From: DATBLE01 sp046734335
Lineage (GTDB): Bacteria > Actinomycetota > Thermoleophilia > Gaiellales > Gaiellaceae
Reading direction: 5' to 3'
DNA: 16,652 nucleotides
NCBI GenBank assembly: GCA_046734335.1
Contig: JBKPRA010000102.1
Coordinates: 1-16,652 of the forward strand
The translations under genes were made by a program, and so were the position numbers. The first letter of the stretch is position 1, and the number at the start of each line of letters is the position of its first letter. Shown one piece after another: positions 1 to 6,231 of this stretch. The notes beneath the pieces are model-generated. The model made no database searches. It saw only the letters and a program-made list of their open reading frames with translations, and was not told where the DNA came from.

Positions 1-890
1 TGGGCAGATTCGAGTGTCTTCGCCTTGATCGTGAAGGCCCGCATCGTCACCTCGCGAACGCTGGTCGTCAGCCGATAGCTGCATTTTCCCCCAGGACAGG
101 CCCACTCAATCAGCGCAGAGCATTCCTCGCTGGCTGACCGCTGCTAGTCAGTCGCAGACCTTTGTCGGGCGCGGGTCATGGGTGAAACGGGTGCCCGCAT
201 GCGCCCAACCTAAAAAATGGCTTTAGCCAGCGGATTTGCGCGGACGCCTGGACGGAGTCTGTCGGCCGGAGAGGCTTTCCACAGCCGCAGTCCCCGGCAG
301 AACAGGCGCCCGCTTCCTCAGCATGCTCCCGCGATCGCCTTGAAGCAAGCCTGGCGTGGGCAGCCACCAGCGAAGACGGAGGGGGCGCGGCGGGAGGGGT
401 CAGCAACCGCCGCGCCCTTGAGTGACTCACCCAGGCGGGAAGCTTGTCCCTCCAAGCCGCAGGACCTGGGTGCTGCGAGTTTCCCACCTGCGTACTTTGG
501 CGTCAATGGACACGACCAGCGATGAAGGAAGACCGCCGGGCCAGGGGGATCGACGCAATCGCTCGAGAGAAATCAGGTGTCAATCTGCATACGAGCGGGG
601 ACTGCATAGGTGCGGGAGCGGCCCCGGCAGGACTGGGGGGTCTGGCCGGTTTCGAGCTGCGCCGCATATACGAGAGGGGCGGACTGACAGCGCCGCTCCC
701 TCGTACGCATTTCGATCGCGGCGAATGCGGAATCTCCCTGGTTTCACGGGCTCTTCCCGTGCAAGCAAGGGCGGCGCCACTCCGCGCCAGCTTCGGGCGG
801 TCTAGAGCGGTCTCAAGCGGAAGTCCGGGAAGGTTGGATGATCCCCGGTCATACCAGTCGTATTGCCTAACCAAGGCATTTTGGAGCAAA
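1..890. other. Gene-poor stretch, no recognisable gene
   Basis: I recognise no protein in this 890-base stretch. Several open frames of 60-170 codons exist on both strands, but their translations are low-complexity Arg/Pro/Ala/Ser-rich text with no motif, and they overlap one another. At the left edge a minus-strand frame is open from the TAG at 146-144 to the window end (47 codons). It includes three cysteines (residues near C-S-A-L and C-P-G-G-K-C) and an ATG at 44, so it could be the first codons of a gene lying outside the window. I see no ribosome-binding site for it. The stretch lies downstream of the selenocysteine tRNA and appears to be intergenic or decayed sequence. Confidence 0.5.
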
Positions 891-982
891 CGGAGCGGCG
901 CAGGAGTCGAACCTACCCAGCCTGGGGTTACCAGACCTGACCGGTTTTGAAGACCGGCTGCGGCACCGGCCGCCGCCGCTCC
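891..982 (-). tRNA. selC: tRNA-Sec (anticodon UCA)
   Basis: The minus strand folds into a selenocysteine tRNA, which decodes in-frame UGA with SelB after serylation and conversion by SelA. The acceptor stem is 8 bp (GGAGCGGC with GCCGCTCC), one longer than usual. The D arm has a GCGGC/GCCGC stem around CGGT. The anticodon stem is CCGGT/ACCGG and closes the loop CTTCAAA, with anticodon TCA (complement at 948-950). The long variable arm pairs GTCTGG with CCAGGC. The T arm is GTAGG-TTCGACT-CCTGC, and TTCGACTCCTG is also found in E. coli selC. The 8+5 acceptor/T stack is the bacterial tRNA-Sec hallmark. The discriminator is G (891), and CCA is not encoded. No selA, selB, selD or selenoprotein is visible in the window. 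An opal suppressor or tRNA-Trp is excluded by the long variable arm and 8-bp acceptor. Confidence 0.94.
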
Positions 983-1013
983 GGAAGCGACATTAGCGGC
1001 GGCTGACAGCTCC

Positions 1014-1032
1014 CCGTCTACAGGCCGTCTAC
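1014..1032. repeat. Direct repeat of CCGTCTAC, 11 bp apart
   Basis: CCGTCTAC occurs at 1014-1021 and 1025-1032, followed by AGG and CAGG respectively. The 11-bp period is one helical turn. It lies upstream of selC (minus strand), between the proposed promoter and the tRNA. A nearby short hairpin, CAGG-TTCGCG-CCTG (1041-1054), overlaps the proposed -10. It could be a protein-binding site or a chance repeat; there is no direct evidence of function. Confidence 0.3.
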
Positions 1033-1052
1033 CAGGACTGCAGGTTCGCGCC

Positions 1053-1082
1053 TGTACAACCCGGAACCACCCCAGGAGTCAA
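1053..1082 (-). promoter_or_regulatory. Possible sigma-70-type promoter for selC
   Basis: On the minus strand TTGACT (1082-1077) is followed after 18 bp by TGTACA (1058-1053). These are reasonable -35 and -10 matches pointing at the tRNA-Sec, whose 5' end is about 65 nt beyond the likely transcription start. The -10 is weak against TATAAT. The call rests only on spacing, orientation and the need for a promoter here. Confidence 0.3.
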
Positions 1083-1119
1083 GAGGCGGTGGGAAGGCAC
1101 ACGGAAGCCTCGGAGATAT

Positions 1120-1613
1120 GTCTCGAGAGGGCGACGCGGCTTCGGCTCGCTCGACTACCGGATCGCGACCCGGCTGCCCCGTGCCGGCATCGCGACGCTT
1201 CTATCCGGCGTAATTCGGCGCGCCGCGCCGTCGCCTCGGTCGCGCGCCTTCACGCCGCCGCGGGGGTTCGGTTCGTCGGGGTGGTCGCCTGGTCCTGGGC
1301 CGACGGGTCGACCTCGCGGCCGCCCATGAGCATCCCGACGGGCTGCGTGCCTCGTCTGCTTTTTCGTGCGGTTTCCATCAGCGGACCGTTGGCCACCTGG
1401 GACTGCTCCCGCCAACGCTCGTGCTGTCGGGCGGAACGACCGACGCGGTACCGTTCGCCTTGTCGCGGGCGCTTGTGGACGGGCTCCGCCCGGGCGGGCG
1501 GCCGCGCGCAGCTCTTCGTGTACCCGCATGGAACGCATCAGTGGTACGGCCGGCAGGGAGTCGCCGGAATCCGGCACGCGGTCGCGTTTCTCGATCGCTC
1601 GCTCCGCTCGTGA
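1120..1613 (+). pseudogene. Decayed alpha/beta-hydrolase gene (multiple frameshifts)
   Basis: Pieces of one alpha/beta hydrolase can be read only by changing frame several times. Around 1138-1200 (frame 1) the text reads GFGSLDYRIATRLPRAGIAT. Around 1230-1310 (frame 3) comes a beta-strand/nucleophile-elbow-like stretch, VRFVGVVAWSWADG. At about 1322-1495 (frame 2) comes HPDGLRASSAFSCGFHQ, then PPTLVLSGGTTDAVPFALSR. From about 1500 to the TGA at 1611-1613 (frame 3) the text reads LFVYPHGTHQWYGRQGVAG and ends AVAFLDRSLRS. These match the order strand, elbow, acid-residue strand and terminal histidine helix of dienelactone-hydrolase-like proteins. The elbow lacks a clean G-x-S-x-G. The stop codon overlaps the GTG of the next gene by 4 bases, so it was once translationally coupled to it. 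The 5' boundary is vague. Sequencing error could account for one shift but hardly for all of them. Confidence 0.65.
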
Positions 1614-2506
1614 CGAAGCTGCTCGTACTCGCGGCGGCGGCCGCGCTGGCGACGGCGGCACCGGGGCGTCCCCATGCTCGCCCTGTTCAACCTCCGCCGA
1701 GCGTACGAGTCTGGCCGATCCGGTACGCCGCGCACGACGGCCGCCTGCGCCGCGCATGGGTTCAGCTCCCGCGCTGGTATGACGCGAGCGACCACCCCCG
1801 GATTCCGCTGATTATCTCGCTGCACGGACGCGGCGGAGATGCCTTGCAGAACATCGGGCGCTGGGGCGCGCTGCCGGCGCTCGGGCACTTCGCGGTCGTC
1901 AGCCCCGAAGGCCAGGGGCGCCGCCTCGCGCTGTACTCGTGGGGAGACCCGGCCGAGATCGGAGACCTGGCCAGAATGCCTCGGATCGTGGAAAAGGGTC
2001 TGCCGTGGCTGCGGATCGACCGCCGGCGGATCTACGCCTTCGGCGGGAGCATGGGAGGCCAGGAGACATTCCTCCTCGTCGCCGAGCATCCACATCTCCT
2101 CGCCGGCGCGGCGGCGTTCGACGCGCCGACGAACATGGCTGCCCGCTACAACGCGTTTCACCACCTGCGATCCGGACGACGCCTGCAGCGACTCGCGCGC
2201 TTCGAGATCGGCGGGACGCCGACGGGTCTCCCCGGTGCCTACGCCGTCCGCAGTCCGCTCGACTGGGGGCGGAGGATCGCCTTCTCGGGCGTACCGCTGC
2301 AGATCTGGTGGAGCACCCGCGACCGGATCGTCGTCGACCAGGCACAGGAGTCGGGCCGTCTCTACCGGGAGATCAAGCGCCTCGATCCCGCGGCGCCGGT
2401 GCACGAGTACGTCGGCACCTGGGCACACACGGCCGAGATGCGCGCGACCACGAAGCTGCCGATAGCGCTCCGCCTCTTCCACCTGCTACCGCTCCACGGG
2501 TCGTGA
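1610..2506 (+). CDS. Secreted esterase-like alpha/beta hydrolase
   Basis: A 298-aa protein with a short N-terminal signal peptide (residues about 1-18, KLLVLAAAAALATAAPG), so it is probably exported. The fold is alpha/beta hydrolase of the LpqC / PHB-depolymerase / feruloyl-esterase type. It shows an oxyanion-strand motif, PLIISLHGRGGD (about 66-77), the nucleophile elbow GGSMGG with Ser147, a likely acid Asp238 in WWSTRDRI, and a likely His273 in TWAHTAEM. An ester-bond hydrolysis role is inferred from the triad; the substrate is unknown. I chose the GTG at 1610 because it directly precedes the signal peptide and overlaps the preceding stop (GTGA). No Shine-Dalgarno sequence is visible, consistent with coupled translation. 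The same frame is open further upstream, giving a longer reading from 1421. That extension is relic sequence from the dead hydrolase, not part of this protein. The stop overlaps the next gene by 4 bases. Confidence 0.8.
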   Translation: MTKLLVLAAAAALATAAPGRPHARPVQPPPSVRVWPIRYAAHDGRLRRAWVQLPRWYDASDHPRIPLIISLHGRGGDALQNIGRWGALPALGHFAVVSPEGQGRRLALYSWGDPAEIGDLARMPRIVEKGLPWLRIDRRRIYAFGGSMGGQETFLLVAEHPHLLAGAAAFDAPTNMAARYNAFHHLRSGRRLQRLARFEIGGTPTGLPGAYAVRSPLDWGRRIAFSGVPLQIWWSTRDRIVVDQAQESGRLYREIKRLDPAAPVHEYVGTWAHTAEMRATTKLPIALRLFHLLPLHGS

Positions 2507-4128
2507 AGGGACTCGCGGCGCTTGCAACTGTGGCTCTCGCGCTGAGCTTCGCCGGCGAGGCGCGTCCGTCTCCGGTCAACGGAGGCCTGCCGTGGCACCA
2601 GAGGCGTGTCGACGCCCGAGAGCGGCTCTTGCCCTGGACTGGATACAGCCGGATCCTCCGCCTGGGTTGGGACTTTGTCGCGCAGCGGCTGGCGGCCGAC
2701 CAGCGCGCCGGCCCGCCGGTCTATCTCCGCTTCGCCGTCTTCGACGGGCGCACGCTGCAGGGCCGATACTGGCAGCACAACCCGGCGTCGCTCTACGCCT
2801 CGTTCGTCGATTCGCTGCTCCCGTGGTACGCGTACTCCGGAGACCGTCGAGCGATCGCCCTCGTTCGGCAGATGCTCGACTACCAGCTCGCCCACGGGAC
2901 GACGCCCGCCGGCTGGGCCTGGCCGAGGGTGCCGTTCGCGACCAGCTGCGCCGGGCAGCGCACGTACGGGGGCTGCCTCGCGGGCAGGCCGCGGAGCTTC
3001 CACGGCGGCCTCGAGCCGGACAAGGTCGGCCTGCTCGGCCTCGGCTACGCGCGCTTCTACGAGCTGACCGGCAACCGACGCTACCTGCAGGCGGCGCTGT
3101 GGAGCGCCCGGGCGCTCGCACGGCACGTTCGGCCGGGCAATGCGCGGCACACACCATGGCCCTTCCGCGTCGACGGACCGACCGGAGGGACGCTTGCGGG
3201 CGCCGAGTACGGCGGCGCGGTCGTCGGGCCTGTCTGGCTCCTCGACGAGCTGATCCGCCTCCACGCCGGCGACACCGCTTCGTTCCGGCGCGCGCGCGAC
3301 CTGGCTTGGCGCTGGATCACGCGCTACCCCCTCAACCCGCGCAGTGCGGCCTGGAACCGCTGGAGCGGCTACTACGAGGACGTCCGCTACGACCCCCGAG
3401 ACCTGAACCAGGCCACTCCGACGATCACCGCCCTCTACCTCCTCACGCGATCCCGTCCCCGGTCGGTCGACGATCGCTGGGAGGAGCACGTTCGGGACCT
3501 GCTCGCCTGGGTGCGCCGGTCCTTCGGACGCGGCCCCTTCCACGGCGCCTGGGCGATCGACGAGCAGCGGGCACCCGGGAAGAAGGGCTGTTGCTCGACC
3601 GTCGGGCTGGGCAGCGACACGGCGCGGTGGGCGGCCGCCAACGCCTTGCTCGCCGCCCGGACCGGCGACCAGCAGGCGCGGTCGAATGCGCTTCGCTCGC
3701 TCGCCTACGCAACGTACTTCATGCGTGGCGACGGCCGGGTCGCCTGCTGCGGCGCACGCGGCCGCTTTCCGTTCTGGTTCAGCGACGGCTACGGCGACTA
3801 CCTGGGCAACTTCAGCTGGGCGCTGGGTGCGCTCCCGGCCCTCGCACCCGCCGGCGAGGACCACCTGCTCGGGTCGACGTCGGTCGTCCGCGAGGTCTCG
3901 TACGGTCGGGATCGGCTCGCGTTCCGCACTTACGACCGCCACTCGACCGAGGTGCTCCGCTTGAGCTACCGGCCGACACGCGTGCTCGCCGACGGTCGCG
4001 CGCTGGACCTTCGCCGGAACCTGCTTCGGGAAGGCTTCGTCGTCCGGCCGCTCGCCGGCGGTGACGTCGTCGTGCGCGTGCGCCACGACCGGGCTCGGCA
4101 GATCCTGATCGAAGGCTCGCGGGACTGA
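2503..4128 (+). CDS. Secreted alpha/alpha-barrel (six-hairpin glycosidase-like) protein
   Basis: A 541-aa protein that starts with a GTG overlapping the previous stop (GTGA). It has a signal peptide in residues about 1-20 (VKGLAALATVALALSFAGEA). The body is rich in aromatic residues and has helical repeats typical of (alpha/alpha)6 barrels. It includes YWQHNPASLYASFVDSLLPW, a GLEPDKVGLLGLGYARFYEL helix, NRWSGYYEDVRYDPRDLNQ and a cysteine pair (KKGCCSTVGLGSD). A second CC lies at VACCGARG before FWFSDGYGDYLGNFSWALG. The last ~110 residues look like a beta-strand-rich C-terminal domain. This architecture resembles six-hairpin glycosidases, D-glucuronyl C5-epimerase-like and lyase-related proteins. 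I cannot name a family or assign catalytic residues. Coupling to a secreted esterase suggests the two act on one extracellular, perhaps acylated, polymer. Transcription probably ends beyond 4128; no strong terminator is seen. Confidence 0.72.
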   Translation: MKGLAALATVALALSFAGEARPSPVNGGLPWHQRRVDARERLLPWTGYSRILRLGWDFVAQRLAADQRAGPPVYLRFAVFDGRTLQGRYWQHNPASLYASFVDSLLPWYAYSGDRRAIALVRQMLDYQLAHGTTPAGWAWPRVPFATSCAGQRTYGGCLAGRPRSFHGGLEPDKVGLLGLGYARFYELTGNRRYLQAALWSARALARHVRPGNARHTPWPFRVDGPTGGTLAGAEYGGAVVGPVWLLDELIRLHAGDTASFRRARDLAWRWITRYPLNPRSAAWNRWSGYYEDVRYDPRDLNQATPTITALYLLTRSRPRSVDDRWEEHVRDLLAWVRRSFGRGPFHGAWAIDEQRAPGKKGCCSTVGLGSDTARWAAANALLAARTGDQQARSNALRSLAYATYFMRGDGRVACCGARGRFPFWFSDGYGDYLGNFSWALGALPALAPAGEDHLLGSTSVVREVSYGRDRLAFRTYDRHSTEVLRLSYRPTRVLADGRALDLRRNLLREGFVVRPLAGGDVVVRVRHDRARQILIEGSRD

Positions 4129-4286
4129 CCGCCCAGCCGGGCACTACACGTGAGGGCGTGTGCGACGCGCGGACATGAACGACCGTGCCGCGCGCGTGAC
4201 GTCGATGCAGCGCATCACGCCGACCAGGCGATGAGGATCGCCGCCCCGACCGCGTGCGTCATCGCGGCTTCTTCCGTCTCCGCCGG

Positions 4287-4520
4287 CTACGCCGCCTCGC
4301 GCTCGAGCGGCGCGTCGTCGACGGACTCGACGTCGGAGTGCAGCACGTGCCGGGCAGAGGCGAAGGCATATGGTTGGTAGAACACCTCGAGCGCTTCTTC
4401 AGCGGCAGCTGGAACGACGAAAGCGTCTCCGGTAGGCAGTCGAGCACGGAGACGGCGAGCTCCCCGCTCGGTCGGTCCTCTGCGCATCGGTGCACCTGCT
4501 TTCTCTTTGCTGATGCGGGG
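4287..4520 (-). pseudogene. Small unassigned ORF, possibly a gene remnant
   Basis: A minus-strand frame ends in TAG at 4289-4287. It could start at the ATG at 4487 (66 aa), but protein-like sequence continues upstream (VPRISKEKAG) to an in-frame TAG without a start codon. The text PRISKEKA at the front and GDAFVVPA in the middle faintly recall an actinobacterial cupin family in which a PRISKE-type start and a GDAFYVPPGH segment are separated by about 80 residues. That spacing is far shorter here, as an internal deletion would leave it. The C-terminus (EALEVFYQPYAFASARHVL) is not recognised. It lies in line with two clear relics on the same strand. It could instead be a genuine small protein. 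Confidence 0.35.
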
Positions 4521-4663
4521 AACCTAAGGTGAGCCGCAGCCGCGGTGAATCGGCAGATGGATCGATGGCCCCGACGGCCGGTGCCGTCCGCGGGGGGCGA
4601 TGCCTGAGTCCTCCGATCGGTCGCCGGCGGCTCCACCGGCCGAGTGGCCGATCGCGACAACCG

Positions 4664-4905
4664 TCAGCTGAGGATGTTCACGGCGCGGGCGGCGACCAGG
4701 AGGATCGTCACCGCCGACAGGATGGACTCTGCGGCCATCAGCCGCTTGGCCGGTCGCGTCAACGGCATCGCGTCCGTGGGGCTCAACGCGATCGAGTTGG
4801 TCAGAGACACGTAGAGATAGTCCCAGAGACGAGGTGCCCGGCCACCGCGGGCGAGCTGTGGATTCTCGTCCTGCGGAAACTGGAAGTCCGGCTTCCGCGG
4901 CTCCG
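4664..4905 (-). pseudogene. C-terminal remnant of a DUF1345-like membrane protein
   Basis: Reading toward lower coordinates, the frame gives DFQFPQDENPQLARGG, then RLWDYLYVSLTNSIALSPTD, then MPLTRPAKRLMAAESILSAV and a final hydrophobic segment ending RAVNILS before the TGA at 4666-4664. DYLYVS(L/F)TN...SPTD...MPLT is the conserved C-terminal signature of DUF1345-type integral membrane proteins, which recall two-helix ion-channel pore architecture. Only the last ~80 codons are present. The upstream membrane helices are missing and are replaced by unrelated aconitase-X-like sequence. No start codon or ribosome-binding site serves this piece, so it is a truncated relic. Confidence 0.72.
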
Positions 4906-5174
4906 TCTCAGCTGGCAGCTGAAAACCTTGACCTGCGGCATCTCGACGATCTCGTCGCTGTCGAGGCTCAGTCGCGAGAACGCTGCATCCTCCGAGTCGC
5001 CTCCCAACGCCCGCTGGCGGGGCGTGAAGACGTTGCCCCACAGACGTTCTGGGTGTCGACGAGCCGTTCCGCGCCGAGCGCCTCGCCGTAGCGCACGAGG
5101 AGATCCATCCCCTTCTGGACGGCAGGGCTATGGTCGCCTGCGTACATCCGCTTCTCGTCGTCGTTCAGCAGCAC
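4906..5174 (-). pseudogene. N-terminal remnant of an aconitase-X-type dehydratase
   Basis: From a GTG at 5174 the minus strand reads LLNDDEKRMYAGDHSPAVQK and then GMDLLVRYGEALGAERLVDT. This matches the N-terminus of the aconitase X catalytic domain (DUF521). Family members include cis-3-hydroxyproline dehydratase and the mevalonate-5-phosphate dehydratase large subunit. After ...QNVCG the meaningful text shifts frame to NVFTPRQRALGGDSEDAAFS, then RLSLDSDEIVEMPQVKVFSC, and stops near 4906, where DUF1345-like sequence begins. Only about 90 codons of a gene normally of 400 or more remain, with one frameshift and a truncation. A longer start at the ATG at 5201 is possible. A GAGGTGAGG-like ribosome-binding site precedes the GTG. 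It is divergent from, and abuts, the flavin oxidoreductase gene. Assignment of the second, frame-shifted half to the same family is less certain than the first. Confidence 0.68.
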
Positions 5175-5211
5175 TCTCGCCTCACCTCGAACTCCCACCA
5201 TACTCGGATCG

Positions 5212-6204
5212 ATGCTCACCCTCGGATCGACGCCGCTGTCCGTGCTCGACCTCGCTCCCGTGGCGACCGGCTCCACCGTCGGCCAAGCGCTCCGCAACTC
5301 CCTCGATCTCGCCCGGCACGTCGAGCGGATCGGCTACCTGCGGCACTGGGTGGCCGAGCACCACAACATGCCGGGGATCGCCAGTTCCGCACCGGCGGTG
5401 CTGATCGCGCACCTGGCGAGCGTGACGACGACCCTGAGAGTGGGCTCAGGAGGCGTGATGCTCCCGAATCACCAGCCTCTGGTGGTCGCCGAGCAGTTCG
5501 GGATGCTGGAAGCGCTCCATCCGGGGCGAATCGACCTCGGGATCGGCCGCGCGCCCGGAACCGACCAGGTCACCGCCTACGCGCTTCGCCGCTCGTTCGA
5601 CCCGGCGGCGGACGACCTCCCGACCCAGCTCCAGGAGCTGCTCGCCTTCTTCTCGGGGACGATCCCGCGGATCACGGCGGTGCCCGGTGCCGGGAACATG
5701 CCGGCAGTCTGGCTCCTGGGCTCCAGCGACTTCAGCGCCAGGCTCGCGGGCGAGCTGGGGCTGCCGTTCTCGTTCGCCCATCACTTCATGCCGCAGAACA
5801 CGGTGCCGGCGCTCGAGATCTACCGGCGCAGCTTCACGCCTTCGAAGGCCCTCGTCGACCCGTATGCGATGGTCGGGGTCGCGGTCGTCTGCGCCGAGAC
5901 CGACGAGCAGGCCCGGTGGCTCCACGGCCCTGCGAAGCTCTCGTTCCTGAGGCTCCGGACGGGCCGGCCCTCGAGGCTGCCCTCGCCCGAAGAGGCCGCC
6001 GCCTACGAGTATTCGCGTGACGAGAGCGCCTTCGTCGACAGCTGGACGGCCTCACATGTCGTCGGCTCGCCCGCCACGGTGCGGGAGCGTCTGCTCGAGT
6101 TGCAGGAGCGGACGAAGGCCGACGAACTGATCCTGACGACGAACGTCTTCGACCACGCAGACCGGCTCCGGTCCTACGAGCTGGTCGCTGCGGCGGCGGC
6201 CTGA
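5212..6204 (+). CDS. Luciferase-like (LLM class) flavin-dependent oxidoreductase
   Basis: A 330-aa protein of the bacterial luciferase-like monooxygenase superfamily, in the small MsnO8-like group. Typical family segments are the N-terminal LSVLDLAPVATGST, HWVAEHHNMPGIASSAP, the VGSGGVMLPNHQPLVVAEQF strand-helix that contacts FMN, GRIDLGIGRAPGTD, and near the C-terminus a VVGSPATVRERLLEL segment. Members are cytoplasmic TIM barrels that use reduced FMN or F420 to oxidise small organic substrates; which cofactor and substrate cannot be told here. The ATG at 5212 places LSVLDLAPV near the N-terminus as in relatives. There is no Shine-Dalgarno sequence, so translation may be leaderless or weak. 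A 10-bp direct repeat, CTCGGATCGA (5203-5212 and 5221-5230), straddles the start. It is divergent from the aconitase-X relic and convergent with htrA. Confidence 0.9.
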   Translation: MLTLGSTPLSVLDLAPVATGSTVGQALRNSLDLARHVERIGYLRHWVAEHHNMPGIASSAPAVLIAHLASVTTTLRVGSGGVMLPNHQPLVVAEQFGMLEALHPGRIDLGIGRAPGTDQVTAYALRRSFDPAADDLPTQLQELLAFFSGTIPRITAVPGAGNMPAVWLLGSSDFSARLAGELGLPFSFAHHFMPQNTVPALEIYRRSFTPSKALVDPYAMVGVAVVCAETDEQARWLHGPAKLSFLRLRTGRPSRLPSPEEAAAYEYSRDESAFVDSWTASHVVGSPATVRERLLELQERTKADELILTTNVFDHADRLRSYELVAAAAA

Positions 6205-6222
6205 GCAAACCGCCGCCGCAGC
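6187..6222. terminator. Perfect 13-bp hairpin between convergent genes
   Basis: GCTGCGGCGGCGG (6187-6199) and CCGCCGCCGCAGC (6210-6222) are exact reverse complements around a 10-nt loop. The left arm codes for the last alanines of the oxidoreductase, and its TGA lies in the loop. It sits 9 bp from the stop of the convergent protease. There is no U tract on either strand, so it is a strong-stem, bidirectional-type terminator candidate of the kind common in high-GC actinobacteria. Confidence 0.6.
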
Positions 6223-6231
6223 GTCGATGGC

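Noticed and set aside
503..889. 128-codon minus-strand open frame downstream of selC, possible integrase or selenoprotein
   Set aside because: No integrase or redox motif, no ribosome-binding site, and composition like a chance frame.
444..950. 168-codon plus-strand open frame crossing the tRNA
   Set aside because: Runs antisense through the tRNA-Sec and has no domain-like sequence. GC-rich DNA gives such frames by chance.
891..982. Attachment site or integrated element at the tRNA-Sec gene
   Set aside because: No second copy of the tRNA 3' end and no integrase found in the window.
1421..1609. N-terminal extension of the esterase-like hydrolase to a GTG at 1421 (361 aa)
   Set aside because: The extension text belongs to the dead upstream hydrolase (SGGTTDAVPFALSR), and the signal peptide begins at the GTG at 1610.
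2362..4086. 574-codon minus-strand open frame opposite the barrel protein
   Set aside because: Antisense shadow of a strong coding sequence; Arg/Ala/Val-rich without motifs.
4259..4261. Tiny minus-strand peptide MTHAVGAAILIAWSA starting at 4261
   Set aside because: Only 15 codons, no clear ribosome-binding site, and no way to distinguish it from chance.
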